Shown here piece after piece: positions 26,521-34,604 of a stretch of 46,954 nt of DNA. The notes under the pieces are model-generated. The model saw only the letters and a program-made list of their open reading frames with translations. It searched no databases and was not told where the DNA came from. The DNA comes from Nereida sp024640765. GTDB taxonomy: Bacteria; Pseudomonadota; Alphaproteobacteria; Rhodobacterales; Rhodobacteraceae. Position 1 is the first letter of the stretch. Every line of letters begins with the position of its first letter. The stretch spans positions 1 to 46,954 of the forward strand of contig JAHEEK010000013.1 in NCBI GenBank assembly GCA_024640765.1, read 5' to 3'. The translations under genes and the position numbers were made by a program.

Positions 26521-27470
26521 TGCGCGGCTTCGACAATAAATTTAAAGATTTCCCTGATTATATCATCGGTATTACCAAAGAGGTCTGGGAAGATCGCGGC
26601 CTGGGCGAAGCGATGGAGCGCTATTACCACCCTGATGTTTATGTACGGATGCCCGGTGTGTTTGCGCGCGGTGAAAAGGGTGCGACGGCGGCGACGATGG
26701 CAACGCTGGTTCAGTTTCCTGACCGTACTTTGCTGGGGGAAGACGTAATTTGGTCCGGCACGCCGGAAGAGGGGATGTTGTCATCCCACCGGATCCGCTC
26801 AACGGCGACGCATCTTGGGGACGGCGCATTTGGCGCGCCTACGGGCCGCAAGGTGGTTAGCCTCGCGCTGGCAGATTGTTTTGCTCAGGATAACATGATC
26901 TCTGACGAATGGCTGATCCGCGATAATGGCGGCATTGTACGCCAACTTGGCTATGAGCCACGGGAATTTGCAGCCGAGCGTTTGAACGAGATGACGCCGT
27001 TCACCCCTGCGATTGATGAAGACGGTCCCTACCTTGGGCGCGGCAACGACAATGAATGGGGCGCTAAGACCGCCAGTCTTATCGAGCGGATGATGCGCGC
27101 AGAATTCAGCGTAATCAGTCGTGAATATGATCGCGGCGCACAGCTTGAATATGCGGGCAACAAGAAAGGTCATAGCCACGAGTTTGCTGATGCATTCTGG
27201 CTTGGGCTGCGCTCTGCGCTCCCTTCTGCAGAATTTAAGCTGAACCACGTTATCGGTCGCGAAGACCCGATGATGCCGCCACGTGCCGCGGTGCGCTGGT
27301 CACTGGACGGCAAACACGACGGATGGGGCATGTTCGGAAAACCCACCGGTGCGCCGGTCCACGTGATGGGCATCACCCACGTGGAATACGGGCCTTGGGG
27401 CCTGCGCCGAGAGTGGACGCTGATTGATGAAGTCGCCATCTGGGTGCAAATTTTGAAACACCAAGGCTGA
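26520..27470 (+). CDS. Second tandem NTF2/SnoaL-like protein
   Basis: A 316-residue protein that appears to carry two NTF2-like repeats: about 10-145 (ITKEVWEDRGLGEAMERYYHPDVYVRMP) and about 180-316 (VISREYDRGAQLEYAGNKKGHSHEF). The stop/start overlap TGATG couples it to the LacI gene. Both repeats hold buried His/Asp/Arg candidates but no diagnostic signature. It shares architecture, though little evident identity, with the protein at 23564. It is probably a catabolic isomerase, hydratase or binding protein of unknown substrate. Confidence 0.75.
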   Translation: MRGFDNKFKDFPDYIIGITKEVWEDRGLGEAMERYYHPDVYVRMPGVFARGEKGATAATMATLVQFPDRTLLGEDVIWSGTPEEGMLSSHRIRSTATHLGDGAFGAPTGRKVVSLALADCFAQDNMISDEWLIRDNGGIVRQLGYEPREFAAERLNEMTPFTPAIDEDGPYLGRGNDNEWGAKTASLIERMMRAEFSVISREYDRGAQLEYAGNKKGHSHEFADAFWLGLRSALPSAEFKLNHVIGREDPMMPPRAAVRWSLDGKHDGWGMFGKPTGAPVHVMGITHVEYGPWGLRREWTLIDEVAIWVQILKHQG

Positions 27471-27499
27471 GCCAGCCACCATACTACGGGAAGACCAAC

Positions 27500-28459
27500 A
27501 TGACTGATTTGTCAGATCGCATCGTTCGCTACGGTGAACTTAGACCCTGCCGGACCGCATTTATTGATGCGCATACGCCGGGTTCTGATCAAAAAGAGAA
27601 CTTCACAATCATTGGGGGCGGCGTGTCTGAAAGCGCCGACCAGCACGTCCATATTTCTGATCAGATCGGCTTTAACATTGGTGCTGCCGGACAGCCGCCA
27701 AAGTGCCGCAATTCTCTGCACAGCCACCGCACTGCTGAGGTTTTCTTTGTCCTTAAAGGCAAGTGGCGCTTTTTCTGGGGCCGTTGGGGTGATGCAGGTG
27801 AAGTCACTTTGGAAGCGGGTGATATCTTTAATATTCCAACAGGTATTTTCCGCGGGTTTGAAAACATCGGTGATGACTACGGTATGATCATGGCCATCTT
27901 GGGCGGTGATGATGCAGGCGGCGGCGTAATTTGGGCGCCGCAAGTCATTGAGGATGCGGGTGCACACGGTTTGGTTCTGGGCGACAATGGACGTCTTTAT
28001 GACACCAAAAAAGGGGAAACCTTACCTGATGGGGTTGTTCCGATGCCGGTGCTGAGTGACGCAGAATTGGCTGCGTTTCCTGAACCCACCACATCCGAAG
28101 TCGTGCCGGGATACGTGGCGCGGTATTACGACATGCTTGCATTGGCGGACAAACAGCCCGCGCGCGTTATCGGTGAGCACGGGATGCTCATTGATAAGCC
28201 CGGTTTTGATGTGGACATGATTGGCCGCAGTTCACTGCCCGAGGCGGGATACACCACAGAAAAGCATGAGGTTCTTATGGGCATGACCGGCCATTGGAAA
28301 GTGAATGTCGAAGGCTTTGAAACGGTTCTCGCCCCGGGGGACACTTTTGCTATTCCGCCCAACAAAGCACGTACCATCACACCTGCGATGACAGGCGAGG
28401 CAGCGCTCTACCGTGTGAGTGCTACGGATGACGCTGCCGGCCTTACTTGGGTCCAGTAA
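27500..28459 (+). CDS. Two-domain cupin protein
   Basis: A 319-residue bicupin. Domain 1 has SLHSHRTAEVFFVLKG (His74, His76, Glu80) and EAGDIFNIPTGIFRGFEN; domain 2 has KHEVLMGMTGHWKV and LAPGDTFAIPPNKARTI. Bicupins include ring-cleaving dioxygenases, quercetinase-like enzymes, isomerases and sugar-binding proteins. The second-motif histidine normally completing the metal site is Arg118 in domain 1, and domain 2 keeps only part of the set, so a dioxygenase role is not assured. It lies 29 bases after the NTF2-like gene, in an apparent operon. Confidence 0.82.
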   Translation: MTDLSDRIVRYGELRPCRTAFIDAHTPGSDQKENFTIIGGGVSESADQHVHISDQIGFNIGAAGQPPKCRNSLHSHRTAEVFFVLKGKWRFFWGRWGDAGEVTLEAGDIFNIPTGIFRGFENIGDDYGMIMAILGGDDAGGGVIWAPQVIEDAGAHGLVLGDNGRLYDTKKGETLPDGVVPMPVLSDAELAAFPEPTTSEVVPGYVARYYDMLALADKQPARVIGEHGMLIDKPGFDVDMIGRSSLPEAGYTTEKHEVLMGMTGHWKVNVEGFETVLAPGDTFAIPPNKARTITPAMTGEAALYRVSATDDAAGLTWVQ

Positions 28460-28464
28460 AATGA

Positions 28465-28502
28465 TTGGCCTTGCCCGACTATCGGGTTGAGGGCAGGGCC
28501 AA
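28465..28502 (+). other. Long imperfect hairpin between cupin and MetE-like genes
   Basis: TTGGCCTTGCCC (28465-28476) pairs with GGGCAGGGCCAA (28491-28502), 12 bp with one G-U. An alternative inner hairpin CCCGA-CTA-TCGGG (28474-28486) shares bases with the long stem. No T-run follows on this strand, so it may be an mRNA-stability or attenuation element rather than a simple terminator. Confidence 0.5.
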
Positions 28503-28541
28503 AATGCCTAGTGTGGCGTTGAACAATTTTGGGGATAGCAG

Positions 28542-29663
28542 ATGGTTAAAACAACGCACGTAGGCTCACTTCCGCGGGTTCAAGAAGTGGTGGATTTCAT
28601 TTTCGCCCGCGAAAAAGAGCAGCCATACGATCAAGCCGCATTTGACAACTGCATGACAAAGGCAGTCGATGATGTGGTTGCGCGCCAAGTGGCCGCGGGC
28701 GTTGATATCGTCAGTGATGGTGAGACATCCAAGATCAGCTATGCGACCTATGTCAAAGACCGTTACACAGGCTTTGGCGGTGACAGCCCCCGGAACGCGC
28801 CTGCTGATTTGAAGCTGTTCCCCAAGTTTCTTGAGCGCCAAGCCCAAGGTGGCGGCACCCCTACATATAACCGCCCCATGTGTGTGGGTGAGGTGAAGGC
28901 CAAGCCTGTTGATGATCTGGCTAAAGATATCGCAAACCTGAAAGCCGCGATGCAAAAGCATGGCGCGTCTGAGGGCTTTATGAATGCCGCGTCCCCCGGT
29001 GTGATCAGCCTCTTTTTGCAGAACGATTACTACCCCACGCGCGAGGCTTATTTGGCAGCGCTCGCGGATGTAATGCGCGCCGAATACCGCGCGATTGTTG
29101 ATGCGGGCCTGTACCTGCAGCTTGATTGTCCTGATTTGGCCCTGTCGCGCCACATGCTGTTCCAAGACCTGACCGATGCGGAGTTTTTGAAAATCGCAGC
29201 GGGCCACGTCGAAGCGCTGAACCACGCCATCGAAGGGATCGACCCGTCACGTGTCCGCGTCCATATTTGTTGGGGCAACTACGAGGGACCGCACGTTTGC
29301 GACATTGATATGGACACGGTCTTCAGCACGCTAATGTCGGTTGGTGCTGATCAGTTGCTCTTTGAAACATCAAACCCGCGTCACGCCCACGAATGGACAG
29401 TGTTCCGCGATCGCGTCTCTGAAATCCCTGACAGCAAAATCTTGGTACCAGGTGTTGTTGACACAACGACGAACTTTGTTGAGCACCCCCAGCTGGTTGC
29501 CGAACGCATTGACAAGTTTACCAATATCGTTGGTGCAGACCGTGTGATCGCTGGTAGTGACTGCGGCTTTGGCACATTTGCGGGCTTTGGTGCCGTTGAT
29601 CCGGACATTGCATATGCCAAACTTGGTTCACTTAGTGAAGGAGCCAAGTTGGAAAGCGCATGA
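28542..29663 (+). CDS. MetE-core (cobalamin-independent) zinc methyl/alkyltransferase
   Basis: A 373-residue protein equal to the C-terminal catalytic barrel of cobalamin-independent methionine synthase, without its N-terminal half. It has TTHVGSLPR (4-12), DIVSDGE (55-61), and all zinc ligands in order: His241 and Cys243 in HICWGNYEGP, Glu275 in FETSNP, and Cys341 in GSDCGFGTF. The family activates a thiol on zinc for alkyl transfer; stand-alone members include epoxyalkane:coenzyme M transferase and corrinoid-dependent core-MetE. The partner here is unknown, but linkage to SDR, cupin and hydrolase genes points to catabolism more than methionine synthesis. The next gene overlaps its stop by 4 bases. 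Confidence 0.85.
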   Translation: MVKTTHVGSLPRVQEVVDFIFAREKEQPYDQAAFDNCMTKAVDDVVARQVAAGVDIVSDGETSKISYATYVKDRYTGFGGDSPRNAPADLKLFPKFLERQAQGGGTPTYNRPMCVGEVKAKPVDDLAKDIANLKAAMQKHGASEGFMNAASPGVISLFLQNDYYPTREAYLAALADVMRAEYRAIVDAGLYLQLDCPDLALSRHMLFQDLTDAEFLKIAAGHVEALNHAIEGIDPSRVRVHICWGNYEGPHVCDIDMDTVFSTLMSVGADQLLFETSNPRHAHEWTVFRDRVSEIPDSKILVPGVVDTTTNFVEHPQLVAERIDKFTNIVGADRVIAGSDCGFGTFAGFGAVDPDIAYAKLGSLSEGAKLESA

Positions 29664-30588
29664 GCGAACCAATTGTATTTTTACCCGGTATGATGTGTGA
29701 TGCGCGGCTGTTTGGGCCGCAGTTGGCGGCGATGTCGTCAACACATGCCGTGATGGTCGCGCCCATCACACAAGGTGAGCGGGTCGAGGATATCGCAGGT
29801 GCGCTTCTTGATCTGCTGCCGCGCCGGTTTGCATTGGCTGGCTTGTCGATGGGGGGCATCGTTGCGATGGAGTTGATGCGCCGCGCGCCAGAGCGGATCA
29901 CGCGGCTTTGCTTGCTGGATACGAACCCGCTTGCTGAAACTCCCCAAGTTGCTGCAATGCGCGAGCCGCAGATTGTGGCGGCGAAGACTGGTCGTTTGCT
30001 TGAGGTCATGCGCGACGAAATGAAACCCAATTATCTGGCGCCGGGTCCTGCACGCCAAGATGTGCTTGATCTGGTGATGGAAATGGCGCGGACCCTTGGG
30101 CCTGATGTATTCATCCGTCAGTCCCGCGCGCTACAGCGACGCCGTGACCAACAGGGCACCCTGCGCCGTGTTCATGTGCCGACCATGGTCATTTGCGGTG
30201 AACATGATGCGCTGTGTCCTGTGCGACGCCACACGTTTATGGCCGAGCTGATCGTAAGCGCGCGGCTTCACGTGCTGGAAAACGCGGGCCANNNNNNNNN
30301 NNNNNNNNNNNNNNNNNNNNNNNNNNNNNNNNNNNNNNNNNNNNNNNNNNNNNNNNNNNNNNNNNNNNNNNNNNNNNNNNNNNNNNNNNNNTTCATGTGC
30401 CGACCATGGTCATTTGCGGTGAACATGATGCGCTGTGTCCTGTGCGACGCCACACGTTTATGGCCGAGCTGATCGTAAGCGCGCGGCTTCACGTGCTGGA
30501 AAACGCGGGCCATTTGCCCACACTTGAAACACCTGATGAGGTCATTGACCTGCTCTATGACTGGATGAACATGCCTACGGCAGCTTAA
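29660..30588 (+). CDS. Alpha/beta hydrolase, interrupted by an assembly gap
   Basis: Starts at ATG 29660, overlapping the MetE-like stop. It has the oxyanion segment FLPGMMCDARL, nucleophile elbow GLSMGG with Ser63, the acid in CGEHDALCPV and the catalytic His in NAGHLPTLETP. The coding sequence runs into 100 N at 30292-30391. The 121 bases before the gap recur exactly after it. Deleting one copy plus the gap (221 bases) gives a continuous 235-codon gene ending at 30588, a normal compact hydrolase length. It probably cleaves an ester, lactone or C-C bond in the locus pathway; the substrate is unknown. Confidence 0.8.
30171..30291 (+). repeat. 121-bp duplicate, left copy at gap edge
   Basis: Identical to 30392-30512 and ends directly at the N run. 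The two copies encode the same stretch of the hydrolase, which points to overlapping contig ends left unmerged rather than a biological repeat. Confidence 0.95.
30292..30391. other. Assembly gap of 100 N
   Basis: Exactly 100 unknown bases, a conventional scaffold placeholder. Its flanks are identical, so true missing sequence is probably zero. Confidence 0.97.
30392..30512 (+). repeat. 121-bp duplicate, right copy at gap edge
   Basis: Exact copy of 30171-30291, beginning at the first base after the N run and continuing into the hydrolase C-terminus. Confidence 0.95.
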
Positions 30589-30598
30589 GCCGCCCGCG

Positions 30599-31177
30599 TT
30601 ATCTTGGTTGGTAGGCGGCGGTGCGTTCGTCTGCGGTAAGAGTGTAGGGTGTAACAACCGGTTCCATCGTGGATGCGTCGAAAAAGGGCGTGTCACGCCA
30701 CCTTCCCGAGATACGCTCACGGGCCATGCGGCCAATCATGCGGCTCAGCATTCCGACCATATTCTTATGCGTGGTTTTTCCACCCTTTTTGACGAAACCT
30801 TGTGCCCGCACAGGACCAAGCGCTTCGGGGTTATCAACATTGCTTGCAACAACGCCCACCACGGGCAGCTTCGGGCTGGCCATGGTGTTATACATCGGTG
30901 TGTCGCAGCATTTCGCATACCAGCGCAGCAGCCCGCCGGATTTATGAAGCCGCAGCACACTCAGGTTCTCACCACCCGATAGGATTTTCAGGTTTGATGG
31001 GCTGGTTTGATAAAGATCAATCGCCGTATCTTTGGGGTCGTGTACGCCGTGGTGGTTGTTGGTGACGTGGCAATCATCGCAATCACACGAGGCATGAAAC
31101 CCGTGTTGCGGTCCCACATTTAACAGTTTTGCCGAAAGCGCGCCGCAGCTGCAACTGAGCGTTACATCAGTAGCCAT
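30599..31177 (-). CDS. Cysteine-rich GFA/CENP-V-like protein (DUF6151-like)
   Basis: A 192-residue protein with zinc-type cysteine clusters CSCG (9-12) and CDCDDC (31-36), followed by YAKCCDTPMYN. This pattern is shared with the GFA (glutathione-dependent formaldehyde-activating)/CENP-V fold. I link it to DUF6151, but function is not known. It lies 18 bases downstream of phaZ on the same strand and converges with the hydrolase gene, so it may be co-transcribed with phaZ. Confidence 0.75.
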   Translation of the reverse strand: MATDVTLSCSCGALSAKLLNVGPQHGFHASCDCDDCHVTNNHHGVHDPKDTAIDLYQTSPSNLKILSGGENLSVLRLHKSGGLLRWYAKCCDTPMYNTMASPKLPVVGVVASNVDNPEALGPVRAQGFVKKGGKTTHKNMVGMLSRMIGRMARERISGRWRDTPFFDASTMEPVVTPYTLTADERTAAYQPR

Positions 31178-31195
31178 GAATGACCCCGTTTAAAG

Positions 31196-32467
31196 TTAAG
31201 CTGCAGTGTTTGAATTTGCAGCGTCAGTACTCGTTGTTCGTGCGTTGCTGGCCATGAAATCGATGACCAGCGGACGGATATTCTCGCGCCATTTGCGGCC
31301 TGCAAAAATGCCATAGTGACCTGCGCCTGACTCCAAATGACTAGCCTTTTTCGCATCGGGCAGGCCAGTCAATAAATCGAGAGCAGCAAGACATTGCCCA
31401 GGCCCTGAAATGTCGTCGTTCTCACCTTCTACGATTTTGACGGCAACATCGGTGATCTTGCTGATGTCTACTTTCTTGCCGTTCACCGTGAAACAGTTAC
31501 GTGCAATTTCGCGTTCTTTGAAAATGCGTTCAACCGTTGAAAGGTAGAATTCAGCGGTCATGTCCATGACGGCAAGATATTCGTCGTAAAATACGTTATG
31601 CTTGTCGTGGTCTCCGGCCTCATCGCGGGCAACACGGGCGATTTGATCACCAAATGCTGTCGCGTGTTTTTCAAAGTTCATCGAGATGAACGACGAAAGC
31701 TGCAGCAAACCGGGGTATACTTTGCGCCCAACACCTTTGTATTTGAAACCGACGCGCTGGATCATTGTTTCATGCAGCTGGCCCATTGAGACCGAGTGGC
31801 CAAAGTCCGTCACATCAGTTGGGTTTGCATCTGGATCCACAGGCCCGCCGATCAAAGTCAGGCTGGCTGGCTGTGCGTCTGGGTTTTCTTCTGCAAGATA
31901 AGCCGTTGCCGCCAGCGCAAGCGGTACGGGCTGACACACTGCAACCACGTGTGTTTCTGGCCCAAGTTCGCGCATAAAGTCCGCCAGATAGAGCGTATAG
32001 TCTTCCACATCGAACTTACCCGCGCTGACGGGAATATCGCGGGCGTTGTGCCAATCTGTGATGTAGACCTCGCAATCAGGCAGCAGGCTCAAAACAGTTG
32101 ATCGCAGCAATGTTGCATAGTGGCCGGACATTGGCGCGGCGAGCAGCACTTTGTGGCGCTTCTTTTTGCGACCCGGAATATGAAAGTGTAGTAGATCACC
32201 AAAATCGCGCGCCATGACGACACGTGGCTCAACCAGACGGTCTTGGCCTTTTGCGTTGGTGAAATGCGCGATGTCCCAGTCAGGTTTGACGGTCATGCGC
32301 GAAAAACTGCGTTCGGTGACTTCGCCCCACGCACGGACCCAGTCTAGCATCGGGTTGGGCATGGCGGTCGTTGCAGGGTAGGACGTGAGGGCGCGCGCGG
32401 ATGCACCAAGCCACTGGTTGGTGTTTCGAACCGTCTCCATCCAGTCATACGTTGCCATATATTTCAT
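31196..32467 (-). CDS. phaZ: Intracellular polyhydroxyalkanoate depolymerase
   Basis: A 423-residue cytoplasmic enzyme that degrades amorphous PHA in storage granules. The nucleophile is Cys178 in VVAVCQPVPLAL, the CQP form typical of PhaZ1-type depolymerases rather than a serine lipase box. The C-terminal signature GHYGIFAGRKW supplies the catalytic His. ATG 32467 follows AGGAG by seven bases; longer in-frame starts up to 32548 invade the regulatory spacer. It is divergent from phaC across 121 bases, the usual Rhodobacteraceae arrangement. Confidence 0.94.
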   Translation of the reverse strand: MKYMATYDWMETVRNTNQWLGASARALTSYPATTAMPNPMLDWVRAWGEVTERSFSRMTVKPDWDIAHFTNAKGQDRLVEPRVVMARDFGDLLHFHIPGRKKKRHKVLLAAPMSGHYATLLRSTVLSLLPDCEVYITDWHNARDIPVSAGKFDVEDYTLYLADFMRELGPETHVVAVCQPVPLALAATAYLAEENPDAQPASLTLIGGPVDPDANPTDVTDFGHSVSMGQLHETMIQRVGFKYKGVGRKVYPGLLQLSSFISMNFEKHATAFGDQIARVARDEAGDHDKHNVFYDEYLAVMDMTAEFYLSTVERIFKEREIARNCFTVNGKKVDISKITDVAVKIVEGENDDISGPGQCLAALDLLTGLPDAKKASHLESGAGHYGIFAGRKWRENIRPLVIDFMASNARTTSTDAANSNTAA

Positions 32468-32529
32468 GTTCGTCTCCTGCATTGGTTCACGTATGCGCTT
32501 CGTTGATGTATGGTAACACATAATGGGGC

Positions 32530-32547
32530 TGCTTTGGGAACAAAGCA
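32530..32547. promoter_or_regulatory. Inverted repeat in the phaZ-phaC spacer
   Basis: TGCTTTG and CAAAGCA form a perfect 7-bp inverted repeat around GGAA, in the middle of the divergent spacer. Its TGC...GCA ends recall the TGC-rich PhaR sites found elsewhere in this locus, but it does not fit CTGC-N3-GCAG. It is a candidate operator serving both genes. Confidence 0.5.
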
Positions 32548-32588
32548 TGTGTTATGCTGCGACTGCACGGTATGGGGCTTAGATCGAT

Positions 32589-34424
32589 ATGACAACCAAA
32601 GAATCTTCTATCGGTGGGGGTCCTTCTGAAACAATCGATCGACCAAATGACCTTTTGGTTGGTGAGCACTCAGCAAAACTTGCGCAAAACCTATCGAAAG
32701 TCGAAGAATTGTCCAAACGGCTCACTGCTGCAATGCAGCAAAAGCGGCAGGTAAATCCCTCGCTTGAGGGGCCGGGCCAAGACTTGATGTTGAAGGCCGC
32801 TGCCAGTTTTTGGAGCGAGGCGGTCCGTGATCCATCAAAACTGTTTGAGCAGCAAATCGCCTTTTGGGGCAAATCAATGGCGCATTTCGTTGAGGCACAG
32901 AATGCGCTGGCGGCAGGAAAGCTTGAAGCACCAGCCGACGAGACCCCTTCTGATGGTAGGTTTTCAAACCCGCTGTGGCAGAGCCATCCGTATTTCAACT
33001 TTATCAAGCAGCAATACATGATGAACGCACAAGCGATGTCTGATGCGGTTGACGCGCTTGATGGGTTGGCGCCCGAAGATCGCAAGCGCGTGTCATATTT
33101 CACTCAGCAAATTGTGGATATGATGGCGCCTACGAACTTTTTGCAGACCAACCCAGATGCGCTTGAGCGCGCGGTGGAAACCGATGGTGCCTCGCTGGTG
33201 CAAGGCCTTGAAAATTTGGTGCGCGATATTGAGGCAAACGATGGTGATCTTCTGGTTACGCTTGCGGACAAAAATGCGTTCACTGTTGGTGAAAACCTCG
33301 GAACTTCCCAAGGTAAGGTGGTTTTTCGCAACCGCATGTTTGAGCTGATCCAATACACGCCGACTACAGACGAGGTGCATGAGACGCCGCTGATCATCTT
33401 TCCGCCTTGGATTAACAAATTCTATATTCTCGACCTGAAAGAGCAAAACAGCCTGATCAAATGGATCGTCGATCAAGGGTTTACGCTGTTCGTTGTCTCA
33501 TGGGTGAACCCAGATGACAGCTATGCAGACGTCGGGATGGAGGAGTATGTCGAGAGTGGGTATTTGACAGCCATCGAGCAGGTTAAGCAAATTTGTGATG
33601 TCAAATCGGTCAACGCTGTCGGTTACTGTATCGCGGGGACCACGCTGTCGCTGACTTTGTCACTCCTGAAAAAGCGCGGCGATACGTCGGTGAACGCGGC
33701 CAGCTTTTTCACGACCCTCACGGATTTTTCTGATCGGGGTGAGGTCGGTGTTTTCCTCAACGATGATTTTGTCGACGGTATTGAATACCAGTGCAGCAAA
33801 GACGGGATTTTGGACCGTTATTACATGTCCCGCACGTTCAGCTATCTGCGTTCGAACGATCTGATTTATCGTCCGGCGATCCGCAGTTATATGCTGGGCG
33901 AGGCCCCGCCTGCGTTCGATTTGCTTTATTGGAACGGTGACGGCACCAACCTTCCAGGCAAGATGGCGATCCAGTATTTACGCGGCCTGTGCCAGCGCGA
34001 TGAGTTTGCCTCAGCCGGGTTTGAGCTGTTGGGCGAAACCCTTCACATCAGCGATGTGACAGTGCCCGTCTGCGCCATTGCATGTGAGACCGATCATATT
34101 GCTGCGTGGAAATCCAGTTATGCCGGTATCCAGAAGATGGGCAGCACGGACAAAACGTTCATGCTGTCCGAGTCAGGACATATCGCGGGCATCATCAATC
34201 CGGTGAGCCGCAACAAATATGGGCACTACCTTAATCCGGACATGTCAGGCACCGCCGAAGCGTGGCAAGACGCGGCAGAGTTTACGCCGAAATCTTCGTG
34301 GTGGCCGACGTGGGGCGATTGGTTGGCAACTCGTTCCGGCAAGAAGTGCAAGGCGCGTATGCCTGGTAAGGCGACTCACAAAGTGATTTGTGACGCGCCG
34401 GGGATATATGTGCTGCCAAAATAA
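32589..34424 (+). CDS. phaC: Class I poly(3-hydroxyalkanoate) synthase
   Basis: A 611-residue enzyme that polymerises 3-hydroxyacyl-CoA into PHA at the granule surface. The lipase-box-like motif is GYCIAG (345-350) with nucleophile Cys347. The catalytic Asp is in CETDHIAAW and the His in SESGHIAGIINP, with the conserved tryptophan-rich C-terminus (WWPTWGDWLA). Length is that of class I enzymes, which act without a PhaE partner. A perfect CTGC-N3-GCAG palindrome lies about 140 bases into the coding sequence. phaP and phaR follow downstream. Confidence 0.96.
   Translation: MTTKESSIGGGPSETIDRPNDLLVGEHSAKLAQNLSKVEELSKRLTAAMQQKRQVNPSLEGPGQDLMLKAAASFWSEAVRDPSKLFEQQIAFWGKSMAHFVEAQNALAAGKLEAPADETPSDGRFSNPLWQSHPYFNFIKQQYMMNAQAMSDAVDALDGLAPEDRKRVSYFTQQIVDMMAPTNFLQTNPDALERAVETDGASLVQGLENLVRDIEANDGDLLVTLADKNAFTVGENLGTSQGKVVFRNRMFELIQYTPTTDEVHETPLIIFPPWINKFYILDLKEQNSLIKWIVDQGFTLFVVSWVNPDDSYADVGMEEYVESGYLTAIEQVKQICDVKSVNAVGYCIAGTTLSLTLSLLKKRGDTSVNAASFFTTLTDFSDRGEVGVFLNDDFVDGIEYQCSKDGILDRYYMSRTFSYLRSNDLIYRPAIRSYMLGEAPPAFDLLYWNGDGTNLPGKMAIQYLRGLCQRDEFASAGFELLGETLHISDVTVPVCAIACETDHIAAWKSSYAGIQKMGSTDKTFMLSESGHIAGIINPVSRNKYGHYLNPDMSGTAEAWQDAAEFTPKSSWWPTWGDWLATRSGKKCKARMPGKATHKVICDAPGIYVLPK
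32728..32738. promoter_or_regulatory. Intragenic PhaR-like palindrome in phaC
   Basis: CTGCAATGCAG, within the longer TGCTGC-AAT-GCAGCA, is the reverse complement of the site at 34499. It falls inside codons for T-A-A-M-Q-Q near residue 48 of PhaC, so it could be chance or a downstream operator/roadblock. Confidence 0.4.
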
Positions 34425-34498
34425 TTTAGGCATCTGAAGCCTGCCTTGGGGCTGCGTTTCGATAGTTCTTTGATTATTAACCTCTTTTTTGCTCAATG

Positions 34499-34509
34499 CT
34501 GCATTGCAG
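34499..34509. promoter_or_regulatory. Candidate PhaR operator upstream of phaP
   Basis: CTGCATTGCAG matches the CTGC-N3-GCAG form that I recall for PhaR of Paracoccus denitrificans. It lies 96 bases before the phaP start, with further TGC-rich sequence just downstream. PhaR represses phasin synthesis until it is titrated by PHA granules. Confidence 0.65.
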
Positions 34510-34604
34510 AAAAAGCTTGATTTGCTGCGATGCGGCATGTATTGGTATTGCAGACGCAGAAAACAGCAGGGTTGTCTTGCTGGCGAAACTAAGAGGTATG
34601 ACCA

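Noticed and set aside
28460..28541. Possible SAM/SAH riboswitch before the MetE-like gene
   Set aside because: Only about 80 bases are available and no SAM-II, SAM-V or SAH pseudoknot core is recognisable; only simple hairpins are seen.
28566..29225. 219-codon frame antisense to the MetE-like gene
   Set aside because: Opposite a gene with all catalytic zinc ligands; no ribosome site or family resemblance.
30171..30512. Biological tandem duplication in the hydrolase gene
   Set aside because: Copies abut the 100-N placeholder exactly and collapsing them restores one intact gene, so an assembly artefact is far simpler.
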